In this document: piece after piece, positions 12,062 to 24,486 of the stretch | How the letters are laid out: every line of letters begins with the position of its first letter | How positions within the stretch are numbered: the first letter of the stretch is position 1 | Assembly: GCF_963678635.1 (NCBI RefSeq) | Contig: NC_087064.1 | Location: forward strand, 74,860,213 to 74,924,212 | Source of the DNA: Symsagittifera roscoffensis | Lineage: Eukaryota > Xenacoelomorpha > Acoela > Convolutidae | Length of the DNA stretch: 64,000 nt | Reading direction: 5' to 3' | The notes under the pieces: generated by a model | Told to the model about the DNA's origin: nothing | Database searches by the model: none | Seen by the model: the letters and a program-made list of their open reading frames with translations, nothing else | Translations under genes and position numbers: made by a program

Positions 12062-14040
12062 ATGGTCAACACAAGAAGCGCATAGGAAAGCAAGGCGAAA
12101 GTAAGCGCTGAGGAGCGACGAACGTTACCTGCTATAGAAATTGATCTTGAGACACCAGATCAGAGTGTTGATGATGTGGAAAGGAAAACAACGGAGTCAA
12201 CACCGATGCCGAATGTGGAAGAACAAGAAAAGAAGACGATAGAGTTCTCGCCGACTGACATTGTGGACGATACAACAAGCATCACGCCGGAAACGATGAA
12301 GGATGACTCTCAAACAAAGAGAACGTCGTTCACAGAGAGGATTGCAATGATGGTCGGAATGAAACCAAGAGAGAAGGAGGAAACAGCACCAACGACCGAG
12401 AAAGGCAAGACATTTGGAACGGTTTCTGCAATAACAACAGAGGACAACCGAGACGATGATCAGGTCGAACCTGTAGCAACAGCTAGCTATGAGGCATCAG
12501 TTAGCAATGGGGCAACAGCTAACCAAGAGAAAACAACTTTTCTTGAACTAGGCGACTTGATGGCGAAGTTGGAAAAAATCGACAGAAAAATGAAGTGCAG
12601 TGAAGAGGATCGACAAATGCTAAGGAAGGAGATACAACAAAAGCGAGAGCCTGAAAAAATTGCTTCAATCTGGCAAAGGCAACTGAAGAGAAGCTACAGC
12701 AGATGTCAGACAAGCTAGAGGCTACCGATAGAGAGCAAAAAGGATATGCAAGAAATGAAGCAACGGTATGACACTGTGAACAGTAAATTAGGGAGTCTGG
12801 AGACGAGAATAGACACAATGAGCAGAGATCAGGCTGAGAGTTCATGTGCCATCCAGTCCAAACTGGATGCTATCTTGAGAAACTCCACATCACAAGACAA
12901 GCTCGTAACAGATCGAACGCAAGGCAACAGAGTCGATTTTGTGGAACCACAACGGAACTAGCGGGACTCCACACCGTTACCGTTAGCCCGGGGTGCAAAT
13001 AGCATAGGACCAGGGGGCCACGACAATTATGAAGAGTGTAACCTCAAATACGACAAATGGTCCAGGGGATTCCACAACAAGCAACAATGTGGGACCTGAT
13101 GCCATGACGTGGGATAGCACCTGCGAAATGATGAGTAGGACATTGGAAACATTCGCTACAAGGAACACTGACTCGAGTGAAATAGAAGGTGGCAAATCCA
13201 GGAAAAATTTCAAGAAGCCAAAATAATTTAAGGACCACTCAGATGGATGCATCGACACATGGGTAGAAGTCATGAGACTACATTTAGAACAAGACAACTT
13301 GAATGACGAAAGACAGGCAAGCACAGCAATACTCAGCAACTTAGAAGGCACGGCGTTAAAATGTATAGTGGCAAAGAAGGAAGAGGAACGTGATACTCCA
13401 GATAAAAAATCTTCGAGATATTGTTGAACCGATTCGGTTCAGGAATGAAGGGTCACCAAGCTATGATGAGATCCGGAAAGAGAACACAGAGGGACGATGA
13501 AACAATCGATCGGTTGCTGGATGATCTTGAGAGCTTGAGAAGAAGGAGTGATCCTGAAGAATCAACAAACAGAAGGAACTTCAGCATCGTCTCGAAATTT
13601 ATCGATGGGGTTAAAAGTGACGACTTGAGAACAATGCTGGCGGCGCACTATACACTGTCGAAAGATAATGCACCGACTCCGGAAGAGATGAGGCAAAAAT
13701 CAAGGGAGCACAAGTTGATGAAACCTAATAAGTACGCGTACCCAGAAAATAGGAACATGCAAGGGGAGTCAACCACAGAGGTCGTCATGGTACAAGCCAG
13801 GAGATGATATTGACAATCGCAGGTCATGCGCAAATTGCAGATCGGCGGTTCATCACGTGGCGGATTGCACGACGTACAATTAAGGCATGAAGAGTCTGGG
13901 ATATGCGCCGGATGAGGAAGATATTAGCCAGACGGAAGAACATGAGTTCTACAGTGGCCTGATCATCAAGATAGGTGCGAGATGCTTCTTCTGCAATCAA
14001 GAGGGCCATTTCAGGATGGACGGTCCGTTGTTTTGGGAAG
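12062..14040 (+). pseudogene. gag: Broken gag of element B
   Basis: Starts MVNTRSA, but an in-frame TAG follows at 12083. The frame then runs through an acidic and polar N-terminal segment (12176-12718), a coiled-coil segment (12746-12961), a retrotrans_gag capsid segment (13029-13226 and 13421-13807, with SDGCIDTWVEVMRLH and FIDGVKSDDLRTMLA), and two zinc knuckles. The first knuckle, CANCRSAVHHVADC (about 13829-13870), keeps C-X2-C-X4-H-X4-C. The second, CFFCNQEGHFRMDG (about 13983-14025), has lost its last Cys to Gly. At least four frame changes or stops show it is dead. Confidence 0.8.
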
Positions 14041-15749
14041 CAGTGAAGAACCAAAGTCACCCCAAATACAAGCTAGCGCTGGCGGCGGTGCAGAACACCA
14101 GGAACAGGCAAGCCGAGTTTGACACAAAAAACTCGGAGGCAGCGATTGCGGAACTACCGACAAAAACGGTGAAGGCTGTAGCGCAAGTCAAGAATGCCAT
14201 CGAAGCTGAGACTAGGAATTCTCTAGAGATAAACTATGAGAAAGCAGCTGCAGAGGCCATCAACAAAGTGAAACAAGACCTAGCAACGAAAGAGATCGAG
14301 CAACGACTAAAACAGGAGATCGGAAGGCAGAAGTTAGATGAGACATTGTGTAGACCGGTGCCAAATCCAGAAGCCGAGATGGGAGCGACAAGGAGTGGAA
14401 TTTGTAACACTCTAAAAATGGATACAGGAAAACCTTTCGGCGGCAAAAATTGGAGCCAGGATAATGTCGATAATCACAGTGGGCGGCCATGAAGTAACAA
14501 GAAATCTGAGTGAACCGAGCGATCAGACAATAATGCATATTGATGTTTACGCAGATTACTTAAGTGCAATAAGCCCTCAGACAACTTCTAGAGCCTTGAG
14601 GGCACTACTCACAAGAGGTGGTAGCAAGTCAGTCCGCGTCGAGAATAGGTATACGGAAGCCTATGGTCCACATGAGGTGATGTTAAATATAGATGGAATT
14701 AACATCTACACTGAGACTATGATAACATTAGACGAAGACCTAGCCGGACAGATCTACGTGGGCAGGGAAGAACTGAAAGTGAGATCGATTAGACACTCTG
14801 CCATGTTGGAAGAGGATGCAATGCAAATCGGTACAGAAGCGGACGTATCGGCTCACGTGCTTTATATAAATGGCAAGAGGACTCAATTGCGCGGATTACT
14901 GGGCACGGGTGCGGTCTTGAGCGTCATACCAATCGAAACTTGGGAGCGAATGGACTTCAACAAAGACGATTTGATAGACTCGAGAAATCGGCTGTCAGCT
15001 GCAAACAAAAGGGGCACTGCGGGTACTAGGCAGGACACCAATAATAGCCCTAAACTTGGGGGAACGCAACCTGTGGATGAATTTTCTTGTGGTGGAAAAC
15101 CTAAATGAGTCTGACCAATTTATTTTAGGCAGAGACTTCATCAGAAATTTCGACGTAACAGTTGATCTAAACACTGCCATGTTCAGGATTCGGATTCCGG
15201 AAAAGAAGTACGTAATTCAACCTGTAAATTTAATAATGGCGAATGAGAATAAAGCACCGGTAATCTTGAGTAGGAGGGTGAGGCTGAAAGCAAAAGATGC
15301 CGCAATTGTAAGCTTGCGAATGAAAAATTATAACGAATTAAGTGACGATAAGCTAGTACGCATAGTCCCAAATCCAAATAGTCAAAGTGCTGCTGTTTTA
15401 GGAAGATCCTTCTCGATAAACAAGAGCGGTCTGTGTGTCAGTGTCTTGTTGAATACTCTTGACGTAACCATCACAATCTAGAGGTGAAGGAAGCTGGGAT
15501 ATGCTTTACCCGTGAAAACTCGATATGAAATGACTGAAAATGGAAAGAGAATGAAGTACTTGAATGTCCCAATCATAGGGACAAGATTTGTATCTTGAGA
15601 CGATTGAAGAAAATTAAAGATTCATCAGGGCTTGTGAAATTACTTATGTCAGAGACAGACGTTAGACTTTCGAGCTGTTCCAAATTCTCAGAAAGACCCA
15701 CACTAGAGGAAACGGACTAGATAAACCAGTTTTACCTGAAATAGAGCAC
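14041..15749 (+). pseudogene. Protease region and protease-RT linker of element B
   Basis: Coding text continues from gag through a Lys/Glu-rich helical linker (to 14492) into a retropepsin-like domain (14464-15108, 15056-15481). The active-site triplet reads LLGTGAVLSVIP instead of LLDTGAVVSVMP as in element A: Asp is changed to Gly at 14902-14904, a single A-to-G change that should abolish activity. The frame switches at about 15050. The stretch 15482-15749 matches the protease-RT linker of A but is broken by stops. Confidence 0.75.
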
Positions 15750-16745
15750 TTGAGGGGCAAGGTAACGGATGAACAGCTCGAAGCCATCAAGGATGTACTA
15801 GAGAGGAATCAGGACTTTTTTACGAGACATAAGGCAGATATTGGAAGTTGTATTTTTGTTGAACATGAAATAGAGCTTGAAGAGTCGGCGGTACCGCATA
15901 GGGAGGGGGCGAGGCGTATGACCCCACACAAATCGGATGCATGTAGAAAAGAGATAGAGACCTTACTAGAGTATGATATGATACAACCATCCAAATTACC
16001 GTGGGCGTGTGGAGTAGTGATGACGAAGAAGAAAGGCGACCAATTGAGGTTTTCTTGCTACTTTCGATATCAGAACTCCGTCACGGTGAAGGATGCTTAT
16101 CCCATACCTAGGATTGATCAGAGCCTCTCAAAGTTAGGAGACGCAAAGTTTTTTACGACTCTTGATTTAGGATCAGCTTTTTGGCAGGTTCCACTGAGGA
16201 AGCAAGACAGGGATAAAACAGGGTTTGCCTGCGAGCTGGGGCTGTTTCAATGGAAGAGGATGCCCTTTGGACTTTGCAACGCCACGGCTACGTTTCAACG
16301 ATTGATGGCACACGCATTGATAGGTGTAACAAAGAAATACGGCAACCTGATAGTGTGCTACGTAGATGATGTGGTAATTGCGACACCGACACTATTGGTC
16401 CACATCGAGCGATTAGACGAGGTTTTTGCCTGCATGAAGATATCGGGACTATCAAAGTGCGAAATACTCAAGGACTCGATTAAACACCTGGGGAGAATGG
16501 TGGAAAGACATGGCATCAGACCAGACCCAGATGCAGTAGAATTGGTTCTGACCTGGAAATCGCCAAAAGCGGAGCATCAACTGATGAGATTCTTGGGCTT
16601 TGCGAATTATTACAGGGAGTTCATTAAAGGCTATGCTGACAAAGTGTACCCGATGCAACAACTGATGAGGCACAAAGGCAAGAAATTCACGTGGAGCAAT
16701 GCAGCAGAGGAGTCATTCCAGAGAATAAAGAAGGAGTTGTGTTAA
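15750..16745 (+). pseudogene. pol: Reverse transcriptase of element B
   Basis: 331-residue open segment covering the RT palm and fingers. Visible motifs are FTTLDLGSAFWQVPL (motif A), MPFGLCNATATFQRLM (motif B) and CYVDDV (motif C, catalytic Asp pair). Next comes the connection with GFANYYREFIKGYADKVYPM, typical of Ty3/gypsy RT. Compared with A, a few residues are missing after MKISGL, and the frame ends at an in-frame TAA at 16743 where A has GAA (Glu). The remainder continues in the same frame as RNase H. RT would copy the element RNA into DNA in the cytoplasmic particle. Confidence 0.85.
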
Positions 16746-17542
16746 GCACCGGTGTTAGGGATGCCAACGGAAAAAGGAATGTACTTGCTGGACACGGATG
16801 CGTCGGTAGTAGCGATTTCTGGCATTCTACATCAAGAGCAGGAATGGAACGGGAAGACAGTCTTGAGGTCAATAGCATACGAGAGTAAAGTCTTGAGTGA
16901 CACGGAGATGAAGTACGGGGCGCCTAAAGCAGAGATATTTGCGGTGGTCACCTTTGTCGCGAAATACAGGGCATACCTGGAAAGCGAGCCGTTCAAGCTA
17001 CGAGTCGACAACAGGGCACTCAATGGTTGAAAACATACTCGATTGATCAGAGCTTTATTGGGAGATGGATAGTTCGCCTGGATGGATACGACTTGATAAT
17101 TGAGCATAGGACGAGAGAAAAACATCAAAATGCCGATAGCTTGAGTAAGAAGACGGAGTTCCAAGAGAGACAGGAACAGAGGGAGGCAGACAGGCCAGAA
17201 ATCAAAGATGACTTCTCTTTCATTGATAAGGAAACGTATGATAGTCTTCCACTCACGAGATGGCTCGACAAATCTGGCAAACCCATAGAAGATCATCCCG
17301 AATTACCAAAAGAGCGTACAGAGAAAACAATCTTGAAAAAAACCCAAGGGATGCCAATGGATATAATGCTCATGTCGAAAATTGTGAGGGAGACACTAAA
17401 AGCAAAAGGTTATGATCTCAGTCAAGTAGAAAGGGGAAGGACAGAGATTGGTGATGACTTGAGGAGATTACTCGAGAAACTGGCAGACGATAAACCCGTG
17501 GTAAAAGAAAGGGTGAAGAGGAACCAGAGGTCACGGTATTGA
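16746..17542 (+). pseudogene. pol: RNase H and RNase H-integrase linker of element B
   Basis: Follows the RT in frame after the TAA. It has LLDTDASVVAISGIL, the acidic GAPKAEIFAVV, LRVDNRAL and HQNADSLSK, matching the RNase H of Ty3/gypsy elements with its acidic residues. A frameshift at about 17030 moves to another frame, where the linker reads DKETYDSLPLTRWLDKSGKP up to a stop at 17540. B is intact at the position (about 17230) where A has lost one base. Confidence 0.8.
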
Positions 17543-18247
17543 GAAGGAATGAGGCAGATGGTAGCGAGGACTCCTCGAAAGAAAGGAAACCTGATGGAAA
17601 AGAGGTAGTGCAGTCACTGGTTGAGAGGATCCCTGAGGACATACTTGAGCAGACTGTTGTTTGGAAGAAGAAGGTGGCATTCAAGGAGGAGGCTGAACAC
17701 CTCGGACTGAGTCAAGAGTCCGGGGAGTGGTCCACTGCAGAGGAAGATGCTGGAGAAGAGAATTTGTCCGGGGAGTGTGAAGAACGGGATGAAGACTCAG
17801 AAAAGAGCAGCAATGACCAAGACAGTCTATGCATGATATTGGCGGAAGAGAAGATGAGGCACCGCGACAGGGAGCTATGGACGGATCCCTCCTCAGGAAC
17901 GTACAACTTGGATCAGCAAGAGGTGCGCGGAGGTGAAGAACTTGAAAAAATTGCTGTATCAAGGAGACCGTTCAGGGAGCTATCGTGCAACTCGAATGCC
18001 AGAAAAAAACCTAGTGCCAGAAGATGACAGGAAGGTCTTGAGGAGGATAGTTTGCGTCAAGCTGAGAGACGACATCCACAGTCCTGGAGAAATGAATGGT
18101 CAGATATTGGCACTGATGAAGGCGAGATAGAGGCTGTCGGATCTAATACGGGCCCAAAAGAATGACAAAATGACAAGCAACCTCTCCAAATGGATTCGGA
18201 AGGGAGCCAAATAAAAAGGATATCTGGAAGAAGACATCTACAAGATC
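17539..18247 (+). pseudogene. Acidic linker between RNase H and integrase of element B
   Basis: Charged segment of 162 residues rich in Glu, Asp and Ser, with ENLSGECEERDE. It is homologous to the Glu/Ser-rich stretch before the integrase of A (about 41800-42500). It contains two copies of the polypurine motif. The frame breaks at about 18027; remnants to 18247 match the N-terminal part of the integrase region in A. Confidence 0.6.
17718..17776 (+). promoter_or_regulatory. Internal copies of the polypurine tract in B (pair)
   Basis: GTCCGGGGAGT occurs at 17718-17728 and TGTCCGGGGAGT at 17765-17776, in the region homologous to the internal copies of A just before the integrase. Confidence 0.5.
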
Positions 18248-19541
18248 TTGAGCCAGTTCTACAAGGAGAGAAAAGATTTGCTCTATCACAAATCTGATGG
18301 GGTGGTAGCGTGCAGGAGAAAAGATGAGGAGAAGATACTACACAAGCATAACCTCATCATACTACCACAGTTGTACCAGATGGAGACGTTATTCAGATCG
18401 CACCATCAAAGGGTGCATCAGGGGATAGACAAAGTACAACAGAGAATACTACACAGGTTTGATTGGCCGGGATTAAGAAAGGCCAGCGAGAGATGGGTGA
18501 ACGCATGTCTGGCATGTCTACAGGTGAAAGACCCACGGAAGATGAAGTTCCCACTCAAGTCCGCTGAGAGCTCGGAGTTCAACGAGGTTGTGCAGATAGA
18601 CCATCAGAAGGTCTGCTTGACAGAGTCGGGGTATAACCAGATACTGGTCATAATAGACCACTTTACGAAGTTGGCGGAAGCGGTGCCCTGTCAAACAGCC
18701 TCAGCGGAGGAGACTTGTGACCACTTGATAACACATTGGATATCACGATATGGTTGTCCGATGACATTTCAGTCGGACAATGGTAAAGCCTTCGTTGGTG
18801 ACCTAACAAAAGAATTGATGAAGAGGTCACACATTGCTCAAGCGCACTCAACGACTTACCATCCTCAGACTAACGGGTTAGTGGAGAGACAGAACAGAAC
18901 GTTGGTGAACATGCTGAGGGTATATTGCTCGAGATACATGACAGACTGGGATAAATATCTGCCGCAAGTGGGCATACAAGAGCACGCAGCACACTACAAC
19001 AGGAATCAGTCCCTTCATGATATTAACGGTCAGGGAGGGAGCAATGCCCCTAACGTTCTTTTACCCAGAATACAAAGGGAAAAAGACGTCGCCTCAAGCT
19101 TATGTGAAAGAGGCAGTCAAGAGACATAAGGAACTAAACGAGCTCTGCAGGAGAAACACGGCGCAAGCACAAATGAGGCAGCGGAAGAAATACGATGAGA
19201 AGATACTTCAAGCGAAACTGTATGCAGTGGGCCAATACGTCTGGGTGTTCCAGAACATCATACCTCCCATGGGGACGAAGAAGCTACTTAAGAAATGGCG
19301 TGGACCGATCAAGCTAACGGAAGTACACCAGCAGGGGCGGTTCTACCGCTTGAGTACGGGACGAGCAGCACATTATGAAAATCTGAAACCTCATGTCCAA
19401 TCTCCGGAAGACTTGTGCGTACCGCAGGATATGGAGGGACTAGAGTACCTATTGGTAGAGCCATGGCGCGATGTGAACGAAAAAGGCACCAGAGAAAAGA
19501 CTGATGGCAACGAAGACGTGAGCATGGACGATAATGAATAG
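18248..19541 (+). pseudogene. pol: Integrase of element B, with GPY/F-like C-terminus
   Basis: Integrase inserts the DNA copy into the host chromosome. The segment shows an HHCC zinc-binding region (FRSHHQRVHQG...ACLACLQ) and the DDE core: VVQIDH, then FQSDNGKAF, then GLVERQNRT. It keeps LVNMLRVYCSRYMTDWD, which element A has lost by a 37-nt deletion. The frame shifts at about 19017-19120 into a segment with TFFYPEYKGKKTSP and the GPY/F-like KKLLKKWRGPIKLTEVH, then HYENLKPH. It ends at TAG 19539 in the acidic linker. Confidence 0.85.
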
Positions 19542-20193
19542 ATAGAAGCAGGTTCAGATGCGGAATCCTTTGCGGAAGAAGACTGGAATGACCCAGAGCA
19601 GGACAAGCTGCCAAAGTGGACAGAACCAGACTTGCCGATAACAGCAGGAACAAGGAAAGGCAATCGCAAACGGACAGGCATGAGGTACAATAGGTACGGG
19701 GATGACTTCTTGTTTGACAAGATACAGCCTGACGAATTAACCGAAGAGTTACTGAGTGTGGACTAGGGCGATCTGTATAACTGCGGACATGAGATTCAAA
19801 CCGAGACTAGAGGCCGACTTCAAGAGAGAATATCAGAACGTGGAGTTTCTATTTAGACAGAGACCGGGGTTGGGGGGAATGGCTGCGCAAGTTTCACAAG
19901 TCCCGGGTAAGTACCTGTGCTTTCTGGTAACGAGGATCAATGAAAGGAACACGGTAGATCCTGAGCTCGTGATGTTGGTGCTAACAAGGCTGAGAGACTT
20001 CATGGTCGAGAGAAGGATAATGGAGGTCTCGATGCCGGTTTATGACCCAAATAGGGGCAAATTGAGCACAAGGGAGTTATACGCCATCCTACACGTGGTC
20101 TTCGCAGAAACGGAGATAATTGGTACACCTACACAAGAAACACTACTTGAGTATCGCCTGAGTAACGGGCGGACAATGGAGGTCTCGAGTTAG
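19542..20193 (+). pseudogene. Acidic linker and TARG1-like macrodomain of element B
   Basis: After the linker (PDLPITAGTRKGNRKRTG, about 19630), an open segment of 145 residues (19756-20193) has the layout of small macrodomains of the TARG1/OARD1 (Poa1-like) type. These bind ADP-ribose and often hydrolyse ADP-ribose esters. Landmarks in order: ICITADMRFKPRLEADFKREY, GKYLCFLVTR, the helix following DPELVMLVL, EVSMPVYDPNRG, and LHVVFAETEI. The Gly-rich loop and the Lys and Asp used by human TARG1 appear replaced (Arg at LVTR; no Asp in the RG position), so it may bind without catalysis. Compared with A, about 560 nt of linker before the domain is missing. Confidence 0.65.
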
Positions 20194-20289
20194 GTACATG
20201 GGGATCTCGGTCGAAAACTGCATTTTATTTTCAGATTGATTTGCAAAATTGAGTTGACGTCCTAGCCGCACGATCAGCTGAGGATTTGG

Positions 20290-21060
20290 TTTGATCCCGC
20301 AATACTCACCATCTGTACGGTCCCATACAACATGATGTTTGACCAGCATGCGATGGAAATGAATGAGAAGGTGCGAAATATTAATGAAAAAATCAGGCAG
20401 ATTCAGCAGAGAAGCGTGCTCCCCGTGAGGTTGCTGGATGTGGCCGACCTGATGGAACACTCCCTCCCGCGCGATGCATCCTCGGATGGCATCCACTTTG
20501 ACACGCCCAAGGGAACGGAGTGGCTAAATGGTGTCTTCCGGAGACACATAAACCAGCTAGAGTCGGACCTGCTAGAAATGGCCCAGTTCACCTTGGGTCC
20601 ACCCCCGATCCCTCCTTTCTATGCCCCTAGACCCCTATCCAGCCGTCTAGGAGCGAGAGCTGGTTCGAGAGATAATTCAAGGAGCAGCCGGACTAGCCAA
20701 CCAGGGTCCACACCGATGGAGGCCGAGGCGGCGGAGTCTTCCACGCCCCAGAGTTCGCTGGTTTCTTTGGTAGTGGTGGTGGACGACAAGAAGCTGGAGA
20801 GACCAGCAGAGGCAAATAAGACGCGATATTCTGAGAGAGTAAAGAAGTTGGACCTGGAGGATTTGGAGTGCACACAGGAGTTAGCGGAGGTCTCGGGGCT
20901 CAAGGATGTGTCACACGAGGACTTGAGTCGACACCACTCTGTTCATTGGTTGAAGGCCCATGAGCCACACTTCTCGAGAGCAAAGACAATGGAGTCAGCC
21001 GACTTGACCGGGATCCCGCTGAAGTCGGTGATGGGACCAATAAACTACAGGTCACTCTAG
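20290..21060 (+). pseudogene. SGNH-hydrolase-like domain of element B
   Basis: Open from about 20332, but readable from about 20295 (FDPAILTICTVPYNMMFDQ). It is followed by NEKVRNINEKIRQI and LLDVADLMEH, then SDGIHFDTPKG (DGIH codons at 20485-20496). The hydrophobic strand, the Asn-rich helix and the DxxH block V match the C-terminal half of SGNH/GDSL esterases. The N-terminal half with the GDS and GxND blocks is absent; the preceding 100 bases are non-coding. A Ser/Pro-rich tail follows, then an acidic segment that aligns with A. Confidence 0.6.
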
Positions 21061-23860
21061 CAGTTGAGAAGTCCGGTACTTATAGTGGAACCTCCCAAGC
21101 ACAAGTGTAGCCCGAATCAGGGTGGCAACTCTCGCACAATTAAGAGTGGTGGAAAAGCTACTTGAGCCGGGGGACATGGGGCTCCCGGATGCCGCATACG
21201 AGGGTTCTAGGTTAGCCGATGATCCTAAATATGGTAAGACCTGTGGGAACTCACAGTTGGCGAAAACATTGGCAATATATGTTCGATCAGACCCGGGAGC
21301 GGCAAGAGTGATTATCGTGGCGGGCTCGGATTTTGAAGGGACGTCTCCTAAATTGTTTTGGCCGGAAACTTTGGTGTTTTTGCTGCCTGGTGCGGAGCTA
21401 AATCAGATGCTAACCCTAGTGGTAGCGATCAAATTGGAAATGCCTTGTGAGCCGGATTTGCTGCTGTTTGCATGAATGAACGATCACTTGCATTCGGCAG
21501 GATCACTGGAGCACCTGAAGGGAGAGGCGCCAACGCCTAAGAAGATCTGGGAGGCGATCCAAACGTTGTTTGCTGCAATGAACGAGATTTAGGAGTCGGT
21601 GGTTTCTAGATTCGGACCCAAGACGAGAGTGGCATTCACGACGTCCCCGGGTTACGCGAGCATGCCGCCTGCTTTACAGTTAGTGTATGCCTTAATGATC
21701 TTGATAGCGGAAGGGGACGCGTGGCGGATACTGATAGCTGCCCCTAATCGCGAGCTAGAGCCGACAAACTTGAGGCTCCTGAATTCAGAACTGGCAGTGG
21801 CATGGGCTTACGTGTCTCATGCCTTGAGGGGATTTTATAAATTGGCAGACATCCTCATGGTATTGGACGAGGTCTTCTTGCTTGAGATCTCGAGCCTTGC
21901 TCGACCTTTGAAGTTCAATCCAGAAATTAGGGATGACCACCCGGCAATTAACCACTTGACAGCGAGTCTATGGTTTTGAGGCATGGATTTGACTATCACG
22001 AGCTCCACCAGCAAGGCGAGGGGACCGAACAGCGAGAGAAAGAACGTGGCTGCGGCCGAGAAACAGTTGGAAGCAATGGCATACTGTCTAACGCAAGAGA
22101 GAGGCAGGTGGCCGTTCCTAACACCAAGGCTTGAGAATGCCACGGACAAGACGCGGGAGAGTGCACCACTCCTCATCAAGCAGGTATGGGAGTTTCTTGA
22201 GGGACAATTGGAAGTGGCAGAGAGCAGGGACATGACAGTAGGAAGATTTGTCACGGCGGCGAATGAACTCACCATGGGGGGGGGGGGTTCTTGAGGGAAC
22301 ACGCGAGGGGTGATCTGAAGACGAGGAAGGATCACGAGATCTTGAGGTTCTTGAGTCCTTGTTGGGAGAAGAGGTACATGCCTAGATTGTTCTACGCGAG
22401 AGATACCATCTTCGACGCGTTCGTTCTGGAACTGCTGCACATGGCCATAAATCTCTCGTTGGCCCTATATTTGGTCTACCCCAGGTATCTAATTAACATG
22501 GGTCCGGCCTACATGTTCAGTAGAGGTGTGGAAATACTACGAATTGACGGGTATTTGACACTAGTACTCTTGACCCACGGAGAGCCTACCGCATTTCATA
22601 GATCGATGAAGTATGGAGAGCCTCTGTCGATGGGGAAAACCCATCCCAGCACAGAGACCTACTCTTACAAGTGCACGGCCGTATTGAGGACGCTGTTGGT
22701 GGAGTATCTCTTGATGCAGAATCGATACTGGCGGGAGAAGAGAAGAATCGTAAGACGATAGAGGAATGGAAGGAGGCGAATGGAGGTAGATATATGTCTA
22801 GCAAGGAGATCTGACCCACTAGGGATGATCAGGGGGCTTGGTGAGGTGGTGACCTGCATCTACGGACCGGCAGTGACATGTGCCTTTCCCGACCCGCTTG
22901 TGGTGGCATACCGACACCCTGTGGCACACGTGAGCTTATTAAGCGTGCTAGACGGAACCGAGCTGAATTGGTGCAGACAAGAGGAGCTGAGGGCACGGAT
23001 GAGCGACACCGTGCTATTCGGGAAGGTGAAAGATCCCGAACTAATGATATTCAACTTCCGGGGGCTGTTGCAGTGCAGAATGGGGGGTAAAAGTGAGGGT
23101 CCCATTGAGGCCTACCTCAAGTTCTAGAATTTGAACCCCCTGGCAGCGGATAAGCACGAGATCTTGAGAATCCCGGCATGGAAGCGGAGTTTTGATCTGG
23201 TGAAGAGAGAGCTAGAGATGATACTTGAGCGAGAGGTTCTGCCAACCATGGTCCCAGAGCTCACGATAGTCAGGAGAATGACACTGGGGATGAATAGCCC
23301 GTTGATGGTCCCGTCCCTATACGCGAGAGCCATGGTGGAGAAGCAACAGAAGGAGTTCACGGACGGTTGGGACCCCTTGTTCATAGGGTACACAGCCGCA
23401 GTCTATTCCACATGTGCGACATCAAAATAAACTCGTGGACGACCCAGGCGAAGAGAATGAGAGGCTCGTTGCCCCCGAAGTTCGAGGTTCGGGATATCTT
23501 GAGGACGCTTGACCAGGCCAGACTGGAGCATATGCTGCCAGTTTGTGATGATGGAAAAATGATTGTGGAGGAGGGACACATCGCCTTGAAGGACGAAATG
23601 AAGTTCGCCACGAGGAAGTATCGAGCACCCTACGGGCTGGAGCAGTTGGAGATGAAGCAAGAGGAAAAGGAGCTGATGCGGCAGGCCCCTTATATGTAGC
23701 CCTCACGGAATGCGAGAAGCAGGATCCAGCTACACCCTCACCCCTATAAGTGGGCACCCCTGGAGATAAGAGAAGCGGTCCCATGGAGACGCTTGAGAGA
23801 AGGCGAGCTGAGTCAGAAGGGGAGAGCATGGATGAGACTCTCAGAGAAGCAGGAGAAGAA
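21061..23860 (+). pseudogene. Remnant of the large post-integrase ORF of element B
   Basis: A chain of open segments (21122-21475, 21599-21979, 21983-22294, 22291-22761, 22780-23127, 23131-23430, 23367-23699) aligns in order with residues of about 390-1250 of the 1388-residue ORF of A. Shared landmarks include TSPKLFWPE against TSKSLFWPD, MNDHLHSAG against INDHLHSRG, PNRELEPTNLR against PNRMIEMENLR, and GPAVTCAFPD against GPAVTFAFPD. At least six stops or frameshifts show it is dead. Function unknown; a second SGNH-like segment is possible around 21300-21500. Confidence 0.7.
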
Positions 23861-24486
23861 ATGAAGTGGGGAATACGCCTGAGCAGAAATCAGCTGAGAA
23901 AGATTTAACCACACGGAAACTGCTGCAGGATTTGAGTGGAGACGATTGGGCGAACACAGCCACACCGCCCCTGACTTCATCCACTCGCAAAAACCAGGAA
24001 CTACCCTTGAGCGGCGAAATCTCCAATATAGAGATGATTCTCTTCAGTGCCAAAGAGAGTATGAAGAATACCTTCGAGGGCAATAAATGAATGTTCCTGA
24101 GTACGGTGGATGAGAAGACGTGGCTAGAATTTTTGAGTGAAATTAACCAGAAAGCAGGGACCGAAGCTACACTGGAGAGTTTCAAAAAAGAATTGTGGGA
24201 CACAGTGGTAAAGTTCGGGGAAGCAGTTCTGATGGGCAACGGACTGGACGAAAAGGCGAGAAAGGAGTTGTTGGATAAGCTGATAAAGCTGCGAGAGACG
24301 GCGCAGAAGACCAAAGATGATGAATGTAAAGACAGCTCTACTCTGAAACAAAAAACTGACGATAAAATTATTAGAGTAGAAAGGGAGGATAAGCTTAAGA
24401 CTAGTAATATGATTAAAGATTTTAATATCCTTAAGGCTCGAGTAGGGGGGAGGCAAGAGTCGAAAGGGCTGGACCGGGACAAATAG
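23861..24486 (+). pseudogene. Remnant matching the 302-residue segment of A
   Basis: Two open pieces in one frame (23866-24090, 24091-24486) are separated by a TGA. The second has a helical, charged sequence (VKFGEAVLMGNGLDEKARKE) that aligns loosely with the start of the A segment at 49735. It is rich in Lys and Glu, with no recognisable domain. Confidence 0.5.
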
